Notes: generated by a model from the sequence alone, not told the origin. 64,000 bases of DNA from an uncultured Draconibacterium sp. (GCF_963677565.1 NZ_OY781981.1:3278001-3342000); one strand, 5' to 3'; positions 8,721 to 18,786 are shown, numbered from the stretch's first letter. Made by a program: numbers and translations.

Positions 8721-10991
8721 ATGAGACAGATCTTTTACAATTCCGGAATTCGAATAATGTATCTATTGGTATTACTTGTGCTGGTGCATTCTTCTTATTC
8801 GCAGGAAAAAACAATTCAAATTATTGACAAAGAAACAGAGATGGGGATTCCTGATGTACATTTTCAGTACAATGAAATGCGGGGATTTTCAGATAAAGAT
8901 GGAAATATTGTTTTGCAAGTGGAAGAAGGAACCGAGCTGTTTTTGTCGCATTTGCAATATGGAAAAGTTGCATTTAGTTCAGCCGAGGTGGAACAATTTG
9001 CAAACACGGGAATTATTGAGCTTGCGCAGTCGTCGACCTATTTGCCGGCAAGCGTGGTTTTGGTGCATCCAACAACCGGCGACAAGCGAAAGATGGAATT
9101 TACAATGCAGAATAAACTGGCGCATGATGCCGGTAATTTGCTGGAATCGGTTCCGTCAGTTTCCACCATTAGAAAAAGCGGTGCTTATGGTTTCGATCCG
9201 GTGCTGCGCGGATTTAAATACGACCAGATTAACCTGGTATTGGATGGTAGCCAAACAGCGTCGGCTGCCTGCCCCAACCGAATGGATCCGGCCGCAAGCC
9301 AGATACCAATAAACATGATTGCCGAGGCTGAAGTGTTAAAAGGACCTCATAGTTTACGTTATGGAAATGCTTTTGGCGGAACCATAAACTTTAAAAGCTC
9401 GAAACCAGCATTTAAAGAGAAGGCAACTTCTGTTGGTCGTTTGGGAACAAGTTACGAAAGCAATGGAAATATTTTCAGGACCGAAGGCGTGGCCGGTGTT
9501 TCAGGCTCAAAAGTCGACTTTCGTATGTTTGGAGCCTATTCTACCGGCGAAGATTATACCGACGGAGAAGGAGTGGATATTGCAGCACGTTTTAACCGCC
9601 TGAACTGGGGCGGTAAATTGGGTTTAAAACTCAGCCAAAATCAAAATATCGGAGTGCTGGTGTCAAACAATATTGCTAAAGATGTTGATTTTCCGGCCTT
9701 ACCAATGGATTTACGCGAAGACAACACCTGGCTGGTAAATGCCAGTTATTCCGCAGTTTTTTACAATGAAGCTTTATCCTCGTGGAATACGAGTATTTAC
9801 GGAACGATGGTAGATCATTTAATGGATAACTACGATAAAATGTTAAATCCGCGAATGGTAGATGCCAAAACCGACGCCGAGACTCGTAATTATGGAGGAA
9901 GAACAGAAATGCGTTTCGATTTTGCAAAAAGCTATCTTTATACCGGTGCTGATTATCGCTTCGAGTCGGCCGATGGTTATCGCGAGCGTACCATGCTTAT
10001 GGGCCCAATGACAGGAAAAGTACTCACGGACAATGTGTGGCAGGATGCCGAAATAAAACGTACCGGGTTTTTTGGAGAGTGGCACATTGCCCAACCGGGA
10101 TTTCAGTTTGTGATTTCGGGCCGATTGGATATAAATAAATCAAATGCCAATAATCCTGATTCTCGTTTTGAAGAAATTTATACTGATTTGGAGTCATCGC
10201 ATGTTCATCCATCGATAAGCGTTGGTGGAACACGATTGTTTAGCGAACACATTTCCTTGGGTTTATGGATGGGAATGGCTACCCGAAGTCCGGGCATTGC
10301 CGAGCGATATATTAATCAATTTCCGATAGGGCTCGATCCGTATGAAATGTTGGGAAATCCCGACCTGGACCCGGAGGTTAACAACCAGCTCGATTTGGTT
10401 TTTCGCTATCAAACCGAAAGGACGAATATCAATTTGAACGTGTTTACATCCGTTTTGCGAGATTATATTTCATCTGAAATTCGGGAGGATTTACAGCCGG
10501 CAATGAACACTTCGCCTGGTGTACGACAATTTGTGAATATTAAAAAAGCACTAATGACCGGATTTGAAGCCAATTGGGCACAACAATTTAATTCATTTCT
10601 CAGTCAGGATTTGAGTTTAGTGTACACTTATGGTAAAAATCAGGAGCTGGATGAGCCGTTACCTGAAATACCGCCACTGGAATTGCAGTATCGTTTACAG
10701 GCGAACCTGGCAGAAGCAAAGATTAAGCCCGAAATTTTGTTTAGGCATGCCATGAAACAGGACCGCATTGCAACGTCGTACGGCGAAACAGAAACACCGT
10801 CATTTAGTGTTGTAGATGCTAAACTATCGTGGTTAATAAGTTCTGTTTTTACCATGACCGGCGGAGTTCAGAATTTGTTTGATGAAGCGTATTACGAGCA
10901 TCTTTCCAGATCGGTACGAAGTGCCGAGGCCAGACCCATTTATTCGCTGGGAAGGAGTTTTTATGCTACGCTAACGATAAGTTTTATGTAG
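8721..10991 (+). CDS. TonB-dependent copper receptor (OprC/NosA-like)
   Basis: An outer-membrane TonB-dependent receptor of 756 residues. It has a signal peptide (MYLLVLLVLVHSSYSQ), a carboxypeptidase-regulatory-like N-terminal extension (about 30-105), a plug domain and a 22-strand barrel ending in aromatic residues. In the plug, SAACPNRMDPA holds a CxxxM pair (Cys184/Met188). In the barrel, VDHLMDN holds HxM (His366/Met368). Together these are the CxxxM-HxM copper(I/II) site described for Pseudomonas OprC. The reading frame stays open upstream of 8721, but only starts at 8721 or 8757 place the signal peptide correctly. The likely role is copper import, coupled to the Cys-rich protein upstream. 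Confidence 0.9.
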   Translation: MRQIFYNSGIRIMYLLVLLVLVHSSYSQEKTIQIIDKETEMGIPDVHFQYNEMRGFSDKDGNIVLQVEEGTELFLSHLQYGKVAFSSAEVEQFANTGIIELAQSSTYLPASVVLVHPTTGDKRKMEFTMQNKLAHDAGNLLESVPSVSTIRKSGAYGFDPVLRGFKYDQINLVLDGSQTASAACPNRMDPAASQIPINMIAEAEVLKGPHSLRYGNAFGGTINFKSSKPAFKEKATSVGRLGTSYESNGNIFRTEGVAGVSGSKVDFRMFGAYSTGEDYTDGEGVDIAARFNRLNWGGKLGLKLSQNQNIGVLVSNNIAKDVDFPALPMDLREDNTWLVNASYSAVFYNEALSSWNTSIYGTMVDHLMDNYDKMLNPRMVDAKTDAETRNYGGRTEMRFDFAKSYLYTGADYRFESADGYRERTMLMGPMTGKVLTDNVWQDAEIKRTGFFGEWHIAQPGFQFVISGRLDINKSNANNPDSRFEEIYTDLESSHVHPSISVGGTRLFSEHISLGLWMGMATRSPGIAERYINQFPIGLDPYEMLGNPDLDPEVNNQLDLVFRYQTERTNINLNVFTSVLRDYISSEIREDLQPAMNTSPGVRQFVNIKKALMTGFEANWAQQFNSFLSQDLSLVYTYGKNQELDEPLPEIPPLELQYRLQANLAEAKIKPEILFRHAMKQDRIATSYGETETPSFSVVDAKLSWLISSVFTMTGGVQNLFDEAYYEHLSRSVRSAEARPIYSLGRSFYATLTISFM

Positions 10992-11015
10992 CAGAACAAC
11001 TATTATAAGTATAAC

Positions 11016-11052
11016 AAAAAGTGGTCGTTTTCGGAGGAAACGATCACTTTTT
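11016..11052 (+). terminator. Rho-independent terminator after the TonB receptor
   Basis: Arms 11016-11030 and 11038-11052 pair over 15 positions (one G.U) around a 7-base loop. The left arm begins with five A and the right arm ends with five T, so it could act in both directions. Confidence 0.8.
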
Positions 11053-11149
11053 ATATTAGTTAAATCTAATCAATGAAAATGGGGAAGTCGTTAATTGCCC
11101 AAAAACTTTGTTTATTTTTCCTGTGTTTTAGTTAAAAATCACTGTAATA

Positions 11150-12463
11150 ATGATACGATTTATATTCATACTTTTCGTTTTGGTTTTACCAACAGGTGCT
11201 TTTGCACAAATAAAGAACCTGATAAAAGAGGAAGCTAGCAAGCAGACAGCTTATGCCTTGGAACTCTGTAAATATTTACATGAAAATCCGGAGTTGTCTT
11301 TTCAGGAGTTTGAAACATCAGTGCGAATGGCCAGCGAATTGAAGGAAATTGGCTTTGAAGTAACCGAAAAGTTTGCCGGAAACAGTGTGGTTGGCATTTA
11401 TAAAAACGGCGAAGGACCAACCGTTTTTTTGCGCACCGATATGGACGCTCTGCCGGTTAAAGAAAACACCGGTTTGCCTTTTGCCAGTAAAAAAATGGCC
11501 GATTTGGATGGAAATCAGGTTTCGGTGATGCATGCCTGTGGACATGATATCCATATGTCGACCTGGACCGGGACTTTGCGTACGCTAGTCGCGCTAAAAG
11601 ATGAATGGAAAGGTACGCTGATGGTAATTGCACAGCAGGCTGAAGAATATAGCGGCGGGGCAGGACAGGCAATCGATGCCGGTCTGTTTTCTAAATTTCC
11701 TGTGCCGGATTATGCACTGGCATACCATATTAATCCGGAGTTGGAAACAGGGCAGATTGGTTTACGCGGAGGACCGGTTTTTGCCGGTGTAAAGACCGTT
11801 GAAATTACAGTATATGGAAAAGGAGGGCATGGTGCATATCCACAAAAATGTATCGATCCGATTGTTATTTCATCTCGAATCGTTAATGATTTGCAAACCA
11901 TTGTGAGCCGCGAGTTAAGTCCAACTGAACCCGCTGTTGTAACCGTTGGTTCAATTCATGGCGGAACGCGTCCGAATATCATTCCTGATGAGGTGAAAAT
12001 GGAATTAACACTACGTTATTTTTCTGATGAAACAATTGCTAAAGTAATTGCTTCCATAAAACGTATTTCGGCAAATGCAGCTCGTGTTGCGGGTGTGCCT
12101 GAGGACAAATTGCCGTTAGTTTATGTGCTTCCTTCAGAAACTCCTCCGGTGTTGAATGACGAAGCCCTAAGTACAAAAGTGAGCAAGTTTGCCACTGAAA
12201 TAATTGGTCAGGAAAATATTATTGAAACACAACCGGAAATGGTAGGTGAGGATTTTGGTAAATATGGCAGAACAGAAGAAGACATTCCGATTTGTTTAAT
12301 ATGGCTGGGAAGTACAAGTCCTGAAGAAATGCAACGTTTAAAAGCAGAAGGGAAAGCGCCATATCCTTTGCACTCGCCGCAGTTAAATCCAGATTATGAA
12401 AATACCATTAAAACAGGTATTGAAGTAATGTCCGGAAATGTTATCGGGCTGATGAATAAATAA
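11150..12463 (+). CDS. M20 family amidohydrolase/peptidase, secreted
   Basis: A 437-residue metallohydrolase of the M20D (hippurate hydrolase/IAA-amino acid hydrolase-like) family, with an N-terminal signal peptide (MIRFIFILFVLVLPTGAFAQ) indicating periplasmic export. Metal-site motifs are visible: a TDMDALP block, HACGHDIHMS and QQAEEYSGG, plus the lid-domain segment GGHGAYPQ and a late GEDFG motif. Members hydrolyse N-acyl or amide bonds of amino acids or small peptides; the substrate here is unknown. It stands alone between two terminators, and the next gene converges on it. Confidence 0.9.
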   Translation: MIRFIFILFVLVLPTGAFAQIKNLIKEEASKQTAYALELCKYLHENPELSFQEFETSVRMASELKEIGFEVTEKFAGNSVVGIYKNGEGPTVFLRTDMDALPVKENTGLPFASKKMADLDGNQVSVMHACGHDIHMSTWTGTLRTLVALKDEWKGTLMVIAQQAEEYSGGAGQAIDAGLFSKFPVPDYALAYHINPELETGQIGLRGGPVFAGVKTVEITVYGKGGHGAYPQKCIDPIVISSRIVNDLQTIVSRELSPTEPAVVTVGSIHGGTRPNIIPDEVKMELTLRYFSDETIAKVIASIKRISANAARVAGVPEDKLPLVYVLPSETPPVLNDEALSTKVSKFATEIIGQENIIETQPEMVGEDFGKYGRTEEDIPICLIWLGSTSPEEMQRLKAEGKAPYPLHSPQLNPDYENTIKTGIEVMSGNVIGLMNK

Positions 12464-12522
12464 AAGTTCCTGGTTATAACTGTGGGCTTCTAAATCAATA
12501 AGTATTGATGTTTCGAAGACAT

Positions 12523-12559
12523 AAAAAAGTTCCGGATTCATTGAACCCGGAACTTTTTT
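12523..12559. terminator. Bidirectional terminator between convergent genes
   Basis: Arms AAAAAAGTTCCGG (12523-12535) and CCGGAACTTTTTT (12547-12559) are perfectly complementary, with an 11-base loop. It lies between the M20 gene and the convergent tricorn-like gene, and has A and T runs on both sides. Confidence 0.88.
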
Positions 12560-12576
12560 TATACAACTATTAGTTT

Positions 12577-15500
12577 CTATTTTTTTATGGCAGGAGTTGG
12601 AAAAGGGGGAGGTGTTACTCCTTTTACCCCTTGTTCGTCTATCATTTTAAGAACTTCCTGTACAGCGCGTTCCAGTTGTGGATCATTGCCGGTTTCAAGA
12701 GCTTTGGTATGTTGCTGCACTTCTATATCTGGCGCAACACCAACGTTTTCTGCAATCCATTTGTTATTTATAGGATCGAAGACAGCATTGTCGGGTGCCG
12801 TAAGTGCTCCACCATCAACTAAGCTATAATGTACCGATGATTTAACCAAACCTCCCCAAGTAGTTGATCCTATAAGAGGTCCCGCATTTTGTTGACGGAA
12901 AACCCACGGGAAAAAGTCGCCACCAGAACCACCTTGTTCATTAATTAATAAAGCCTTTGGTCCAAGTATGCCGGCAGGCAGTCTGAACGGTTTCCCATTT
13001 GGTACCTCGTTGGTTAATGCGGCACGTAAACTACGTGTCATAAGGTCAACCATGTAGTCGTCGAGTAAACCTCCACCATTAAATCGTTCGTCGATAACAG
13101 CACCGAGCTTATCTTGTTGTGCGAAAAAATAGCGATTAAAAGACACAAAACCCGGTGTGCTTGTATTAGGTACCCAAATATAAGCGAGTTTGCCACCAGA
13201 TAATTCATCTACCTTTCTGCGGTTATCTTCCACCCATGCACGTTGACGTATAGCATTTTCGCTTCGTATTGGTTTAACGGTAATCGTCCAGGCGTCTTCA
13301 AATTCAGGTTTATCGTTAATATGTAATACGGTTTGCACACCCGATGTGCCGTCTAAAAACTTAAACGGATTATCATCAGAAGTTAATTCTTCACCATTAA
13401 CACCGACAATAAAATTACCTTCTTCAATTCTTAATCCTGGTTCTTCAAGCGGGCTTGATAATCCTGGGTTCCAGCTTTCGGAATTATAAATACGCGTAAT
13501 TTTCCATGCTCCATTCTCAGCAACTAAGTCGGCTCCCAATAATCCAACAGAATTGCGTTCTGTGTCGGGGTAATCACCACCCATTACAAAACTGTGGCCA
13601 ACGGATAGTTCACCATTCATCTGATCGAGTATGTAGGTAAGATCCGAACGGTGTTTTACAAATGGAATTAACGGTGCATAACGTTTATGAACCACATCCC
13701 AATCTCTACCGTGAAGATTCGGGTCGTAAAAGTAATCACGTTCATATCGCCAGGCTTCTTCAAAGATTTGATCCCATTCTTTCGAACGATCGAGTTTGGT
13801 TTTTAAACTCACGTTCAGAGTTTTGCCATCTTTTCCTGATGCACCGCCTGTGTCTATCATTTTCCATGAAGAACCTACTCTTGAAAGCATTTTTTTACCA
13901 TCGTCTGATACGGTCATGCTTCGTGCTCCAGTCAAAAACTCCTTAGCTTCGCGATCTTTCAGTTTAAATTTTTGGATGGTATATCCCGATTGATTCGGAA
14001 CTGATTCAGCAATAAATAACTCTCCTTCTGATCCGGTAACAATTTTGCGGTATTTTCTGCCGGGCATAGGAAGCGCCAATGTTCTGCCGGCAATATTGTC
14101 AAAGTCAATCTTTATCGATTCCTCCTCTTCTTCTTCTTTTTTATCATCAGATTCAGTCTCTTTTTTCTTCTTGTCGTCTGATGCTTTTTCCGTTTTCTCT
14201 TCGTCTTTTTTTACTTCTTCTTCATCGCTTTTTAGTTTAAAAGGCGATTCGTTATCTTCTTGCAGATTAACTACATAAACACTATAGTTGGCATTTGCCG
14301 TCATTGAACTGGTGTTTGCCCAACCCGAACCAAGTGCCAGATCAGTGCTGGCCAGAAAGTAGAAATGTTTTTTGTCTTTGTCCCAGGCCGGTGAAAAGGC
14401 ATCGGCAAAGGTGTTGGTTACTTTATGAATACTTTTGTCTGCAAGCGACCAAAGGGTGATTTGACGAAAATTATTTGAAGCAGATTTTGCATAAGCCAAC
14501 CATTTTGAGTCGGGTGACCAGGTGAGTCCCATGCTGCCACGCTCCATGTTGTTGCCGCCAATATCAATCGTTTCAATCGATTCATTTTCAATGTCAATTA
14601 CACGAATACGTACATCGTCGTCGGTAAAAGCAATGTATTTCCCGTCAGGCGACCATGTTGGTTCCCAACCAAGTTTTGATTCACCAATAGATATGTTTTT
14701 GGGATCTTCCAGCCCGTTTTGATTGGCAATAAGTAAGGCATAACTTTCTCCGCCTTTGTCGGAAAACCAGGCCAACTCATCACCTTTTGGTGACCAGATT
14801 GGAGTACGGTCGGCAACATCAGACGACTGGGTGATGTTACGCGTATCGCCATGTTCTTCAGGAACGGTAAAGATATCGCCGCGGGCTTCGAAAATAGCAC
14901 GTTTCCCGGTTGGAGATAATGCTGCTGAACGCGCCGAAGAACTTACATCTTCCCATTTTGTTTCGGCCCATGGAAAATCGCCAACAACATTAATGGTCAG
15001 TTTTGTAGTTGTTTTTGTGTTCAGATTCAAGAGGTGCAAAAAACCTTCGCGTTCAAAAACAAGTTGATCATTTTTCCCTGCCAGCCATTTTACATCAGCT
15101 CCTTCAAAAGAGGTTAGTTGTTCCAACTGCTTTGTTTCTGGTGTGTACGACCAAATATTAGCAACAAAATCACGGTCGGAAATAAAGTAGATTTTATCGC
15201 CCAGCCAAAGTGGCTGAATGTCGGTAGTTTTTTCGTTGGGAATGAATTCTTCAGAAAAATCGTCCAGATCGAGAATGACCAGAGGTTTGTTTTGACCACC
15301 GCGATATCCGCGCCACTCAACATCCCACCGCGAAACCCGGTCGATTATAATTTTCTTTCCATTTGGAGAGAACGATCCATCGTTGCCGAACTGTTTGGTT
15401 AGTAGGCTTGCAGGGCCACCATCTTTTGAAATAGTCCACAATCGCCCGTAGGTGCTTGGAGCTGTTTCTCGTGAGGAGGTATACAGAATTTTTTCGCCAT

Positions 15501-15843
15501 CAGGAGACCAGCCCCTAACAACTGCCCCGCTTGGGTGCCAGGTTATTCGAGTAGGTGTTCCACCTTCAACAGGAACAGTATAAACTGAGGTTACGCCGGA
15601 ACGGTTGGAACTAAAAGCGATGGTTTTCCCATCGGGAGAAAAACAAGGTTGACTTTCAACTGCTCCGGTACTTGTGAGCCTGATGGTGTTGTTTGATGCT
15701 AAGTTGTTTACCCAAATGTCACCTCCATAGGCAAAAGCAACGTGAGAGTCGCTAATTGTCGGTTGACGCAGTAACCTGGTTTCCTGCGAGAAGGACAAAA
15801 GGCCAACAGCAAGAAAAATCATTAATAGTGCTAGTTTTTTCAT
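12577..15843 (-). CDS. Tricorn-like protease (WD40/PD40 propellers plus S41 peptidase)
   Basis: An exported protease of 1088 residues with a signal peptide (about 1-19). The first half contains repeated PD40 blades (SPDGKTIAFSSN, SPDGEKILYTSS, SPNGKKI, SPDGKYIAF, SPDSKWLAYAK) forming beta propellers. A highly charged Lys/Glu linker follows at about 530-590, then a tricorn C1 region, a PDZ-like segment and an S41 catalytic domain. The last has GGSGGDFFP with the nucleophile serine and an upstream RFNGGG. Such Bacteroidota proteins degrade peptides in the periplasm. Full length; the stop lies 18 bp from the shared terminator. Confidence 0.9.
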   Translation of the reverse strand: MKKLALLMIFLAVGLLSFSQETRLLRQPTISDSHVAFAYGGDIWVNNLASNNTIRLTSTGAVESQPCFSPDGKTIAFSSNRSGVTSVYTVPVEGGTPTRITWHPSGAVVRGWSPDGEKILYTSSRETAPSTYGRLWTISKDGGPASLLTKQFGNDGSFSPNGKKIIIDRVSRWDVEWRGYRGGQNKPLVILDLDDFSEEFIPNEKTTDIQPLWLGDKIYFISDRDFVANIWSYTPETKQLEQLTSFEGADVKWLAGKNDQLVFEREGFLHLLNLNTKTTTKLTINVVGDFPWAETKWEDVSSSARSAALSPTGKRAIFEARGDIFTVPEEHGDTRNITQSSDVADRTPIWSPKGDELAWFSDKGGESYALLIANQNGLEDPKNISIGESKLGWEPTWSPDGKYIAFTDDDVRIRVIDIENESIETIDIGGNNMERGSMGLTWSPDSKWLAYAKSASNNFRQITLWSLADKSIHKVTNTFADAFSPAWDKDKKHFYFLASTDLALGSGWANTSSMTANANYSVYVVNLQEDNESPFKLKSDEEEVKKDEEKTEKASDDKKKKETESDDKKEEEEEESIKIDFDNIAGRTLALPMPGRKYRKIVTGSEGELFIAESVPNQSGYTIQKFKLKDREAKEFLTGARSMTVSDDGKKMLSRVGSSWKMIDTGGASGKDGKTLNVSLKTKLDRSKEWDQIFEEAWRYERDYFYDPNLHGRDWDVVHKRYAPLIPFVKHRSDLTYILDQMNGELSVGHSFVMGGDYPDTERNSVGLLGADLVAENGAWKITRIYNSESWNPGLSSPLEEPGLRIEEGNFIVGVNGEELTSDDNPFKFLDGTSGVQTVLHINDKPEFEDAWTITVKPIRSENAIRQRAWVEDNRRKVDELSGGKLAYIWVPNTSTPGFVSFNRYFFAQQDKLGAVIDERFNGGGLLDDYMVDLMTRSLRAALTNEVPNGKPFRLPAGILGPKALLINEQGGSGGDFFPWVFRQQNAGPLIGSTTWGGLVKSSVHYSLVDGGALTAPDNAVFDPINNKWIAENVGVAPDIEVQQHTKALETGNDPQLERAVQEVLKMIDEQGVKGVTPPPFPTPAIKK

Positions 15844-15964
15844 AAGAAATAATTTATTGTTTGAATGAATTGACGCCTAAAACTTTAAAAGATACATAAT
15901 AGTGGTAAAGTTTGTTCAAATCATTTTATTTGTAATTCAACTATGAGTAGAATTACAATGGGCA

Positions 15965-16220
15965 TTAAAATCGAAAATAGCGTGAGCAGGCTGAGTAGTC
16001 GATTTCGGTTGATGTATCCTCAACAAACTTAATGATCGTTTCTGCTGCAGTAAGAGCTTGTTCTTCTCTTTCTTCGGGGAATAAGGGCGAATGAACAGCA
16101 GGAATATAGTCGTTAATTCCAACTCTCAGCATTACATTATCGCGCAGCCGGTTTCCTGATTGATTGAAGATAACAACTTCGCCGTCGATTTTATCGATGA
16201 GAATTCCTGAATAATAAATC
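15965..16220 (-). pseudogene. Out-of-frame C-terminal piece of the 5'-nucleotidase
   Basis: On the minus strand, the frame shifted by one base relative to the upstream gene reads on from GSGF as YYSGILIDKIDGEVV and continues for about 80 residues to TAA at 15965-15967, giving a plausible end for a 5'-nucleotidase C domain. Adding one T in the TTTATTATT stretch (about 16211-16220) would join both parts. It is either a real one-base deletion or a sequencing/assembly error. Confidence 0.7.
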
Positions 16221-17373
16221 CTGAACCAGACTCTGTCAAAAAGTATTTGATTTCCTCCACACTCATTTCATATATTACAGTACCATTGTTAAAAGGCGAA
16301 ATTTCGTATATATCTCTTCTTGTTATGGGGCCTTCATAGAGAGCAGCACGAACACCTCCCGTATTTTGAAATGATACATCAACATCGAGATATGTTTTAA
16401 TTGCATCGGTATAAAAGCAGCCGGTGGCAGTTTTGGAATGGTATGCCGGTGAATAACCAATTTCTTCGTAAAGTTCTGGCCAATCGTTGTAATCGTCGAT
16501 AATGGCCTGTATTTGTGCATCTTTATTTTCAAACTGTTCAAGATCGATCAAGGTGTAGTTGAAATTTTCCACCTTTTTATCCGCAACGGTAAGTTCTATT
16601 TTACCTAAATAGTTGAGGTAGCCTCCGGCCTGAAAAATGGGAATGCCATTATTAACCGTATTCACCAGAGTATGAGAATGTCCGCCAATTATAACATCGA
16701 AAAAAGAATTGTTTGCAGCCAGTTGATAGTCCATATTTTCACCCAAATGAGATAATGCGATGAATAAATCTGCATTTTCCTGTTCTTTTAACATTGAGTA
16801 GTTTTTAGCAATTTCCAGCGCATCGGTAAATTCATAGTTTTGCACACGCCAGGGGTGAGAAGACGGAATGGTTGAATAATCGGAGCCCATCGTTTCCAGC
16901 AAACCCAAAAAGACTATTTTTAGCTTGCCAACATCTATCGATTTGTACGGCTCAGGTTGAGCAAATTCTCCACTTTTTGCAGTGGTATTGGCACATATCC
17001 AGGGAAAATTCGATTGATTAATTCTTTCTTTCAGCATCTCAGGACCATAATCAAACTCGTGGTTGCCAAGTGTCATTATGTCAAAACCTACCTGGTTCAT
17101 CAGGTGGATCATTGGATAGCCTTTTTGGCTGTAATTATCAACTACAGGGTTACCTGAAAACATATCGCCGGTACTTATAACCAGTACATCATTGATTTCT
17201 TTTTCCTGGTCGACAATGTATTTTACTTTTGAAAAATTATCGATTTGTCCATGTGTATCGTTCACAAAAAAAATGGTAATATTTTGCGGCTGGTTCTTCG
17301 GTGACGTTTCGTTTTTGTTGCATCCACAAAAAATGAGCAGCAAAAGAAGAAGTATTGTCCGAATAATTTTCAT
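16132..17373 (-). CDS. 5'-nucleotidase/2',3'-cyclic phosphodiesterase-like, frameshifted near C-terminus
   Basis: An exported metallophosphatase. The lipoprotein-type N-terminus (LLLLLIFCGC) leads into a calcineurin-like domain with FVNDTHGQID, STGDMFSGNP, LGNHEFDYGP and GGHSHTLV, all the metal ligands of the family. A 5'-nucleotidase C domain (about 290-413) follows. The last 33 residues are out of register: the expected GSGF(Y/L)xxSG motif is broken by one missing base and the frame runs to a premature stop at 16132. The natural end is at 15965. Likely function: periplasmic nucleotide or UDP-sugar hydrolysis. If the deletion is real, the C domain is damaged. Confidence 0.82.
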   Translation of the reverse strand: MKIIRTILLLLLLIFCGCNKNETSPKNQPQNITIFFVNDTHGQIDNFSKVKYIVDQEKEINDVLVISTGDMFSGNPVVDNYSQKGYPMIHLMNQVGFDIMTLGNHEFDYGPEMLKERINQSNFPWICANTTAKSGEFAQPEPYKSIDVGKLKIVFLGLLETMGSDYSTIPSSHPWRVQNYEFTDALEIAKNYSMLKEQENADLFIALSHLGENMDYQLAANNSFFDVIIGGHSHTLVNTVNNGIPIFQAGGYLNYLGKIELTVADKKVENFNYTLIDLEQFENKDAQIQAIIDDYNDWPELYEEIGYSPAYHSKTATGCFYTDAIKTYLDVDVSFQNTGGVRAALYEGPITRRDIYEISPFNNGTVIYEMSVEEIKYFLTESGSGFIIQEFSSIKSTAKLLSSINQETGCAIM

Positions 17374-17460
17374 AGCAATAAAGTTAATTTAGAACCTGCC
17401 CTGTAGGGTGCGATAAGTGCAAATACCTTAAGGTTATTTCGAAAGTTACCCGATTCGATT

Positions 17461-18486
17461 TTATTGCATGCGCCAGCTGAGGTGTTTAATCTGTCCGGCT
17501 CTGAGAATTTTAATGGTATAATTTTGTCCACTTTTCATGGTATTCAGGTAGTCGTAAAATTTTAAAATATTTTCGGCTGTGTTGAGCTGTATGTCGTCAA
17601 ACTGCAGAATAATATCACCACCGGCCATAATTTCCATGTTACCAATATTCATCTTCACGTAGCCGCCTTTTAATCCCATAAAATAAGCCGGTGAATTTTC
17701 TACTACCGCCTGTACCATTAGAGCTCCCTCCTGGGGAATGTGAAAAATTTGGCACAGTTGTGGAGGCAAGGCTAAAACACGGGTGCCAAACCAAATTCGT
17801 CCGGGTTGTTGTAGAATTTCTTCGGCTATTGAGGAAGTTGCAGCAAAACCCAGACCTTCAAATCCTCCGGAGAAGGACAGAATAGAACTAACAATTCCAA
17901 TAACTTCTCCTTGCATATTAAACATGGGGCCTCCGCTGTTGCCTTTATTAATTGAAGCGTCGGTTTGAAAAAATTCCTGTAAACGATTATTGTTTATCTC
18001 GTCCTTCTCAATGTGTTTGCCACTGATAATTCCTTTTGATACCGAACGTTCGAGGCCAAGAGGATTGCCAATAATAAAAATATCCTCTCCAATGCGCATT
18101 GCATCTGAATCACCAATCTGAGCAGGAGGATAATTGGTGGCCACCTTATTGAGTTGTAGTAAAGCTACATCTGATGTTTGATCTATGCGGCGTATTGTTG
18201 CTCCTGTTTTGGCACCATCGTAAAAAACAACTTGAATTTGAGATGCATCGGAAACTACATGTGCAGCAGTAAGAATATACAACTGTTTTTCTCCAACGAG
18301 TATCCCGGAACCCATTCCTTCGTTTGCAGTAAAACCATCAGGATTTCCTATTCCCATATTCTCCATTTCTAAAACCTGAATGGTAACCACACTTTTATTA
18401 ACTTTTTCAATAAGGTCGGCAAAGGTTTGGGCACCAGAATTTAGTACGGTAAAAAGCAAAATAATTGATGTAAATGTTCGAGTCAT
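17461..18486 (-). CDS. Trypsin-like serine protease with PDZ domain (HtrA/DegP-like)
   Basis: A 341-residue exported S1C protease with a signal peptide (about 1-19), then a chymotrypsin-fold domain with the full catalytic triad: His76 (LTAAHVV), Asp106 (TSDVALL) and Ser184 (KGNSGGPMF). The C-terminal 100 residues form one PDZ domain, which includes the GGDIILQFDD strand. HtrA proteases degrade or refold damaged envelope proteins. With a single PDZ it is shorter than classical DegP and closer to DegS or small HtrA forms, but no membrane anchor other than the signal is seen. It is monocistronic and sits upstream of the nucleotidase gene on the same strand with an 87-bp gap. Confidence 0.88.
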   Translation of the reverse strand: MTRTFTSIILLFTVLNSGAQTFADLIEKVNKSVVTIQVLEMENMGIGNPDGFTANEGMGSGILVGEKQLYILTAAHVVSDASQIQVVFYDGAKTGATIRRIDQTSDVALLQLNKVATNYPPAQIGDSDAMRIGEDIFIIGNPLGLERSVSKGIISGKHIEKDEINNNRLQEFFQTDASINKGNSGGPMFNMQGEVIGIVSSILSFSGGFEGLGFAATSSIAEEILQQPGRIWFGTRVLALPPQLCQIFHIPQEGALMVQAVVENSPAYFMGLKGGYVKMNIGNMEIMAGGDIILQFDDIQLNTAENILKFYDYLNTMKSGQNYTIKILRAGQIKHLSWRMQ

Positions 18487-18786
18487 AAGTGGAATTTTAA
18501 TATTTGTTTCTAATATACGGCATTTCAGTTTAACAATAATAATTCTTTTCTAATTATTTAATGGCTCACATCGGTTTCTTTTAGCGAACCAATTTGTATG
18601 AATTTGAACTTTGCGTTTGGTCAACTTGTTAACAGATGTTAAAAAACTGTAGTGGTTTTAACATTGTGTTGCGTATCACTTAACCATAAATTTATAACCT
18701 TTAACTTTGATTTTTGAATGAAACTGGTTTGAAAAAATGCAGTTGAGTAAAGTGTAATTCATCGCTACTGACTGTTAAAATAAATT
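18487..18786. other. Intergenic promoter region, no gene
   Basis: About 300 bp between divergent genes. The only feature I can point to is a TAACTTTG promoter-type element at 18702-18709 facing the TSUP gene, without a clear TTTG partner upstream. No RNA gene or repeat was recognised. Confidence 0.5.
18702..18709 (+). promoter_or_regulatory. TAnnTTTG -7 promoter element
   Basis: TAACTTTG on the plus strand, 77 bp before the TSUP start, fits the Bacteroidota -7 consensus. No good -33 TTTG is seen at the expected distance. Confidence 0.45.

Noticed and set aside
15937..16122. Open frame of 61 codons on the minus strand
   Set aside because: It reads in a different frame from the severed 5'-nucleotidase C-terminus that overlaps it, and it shows no start or family pattern.
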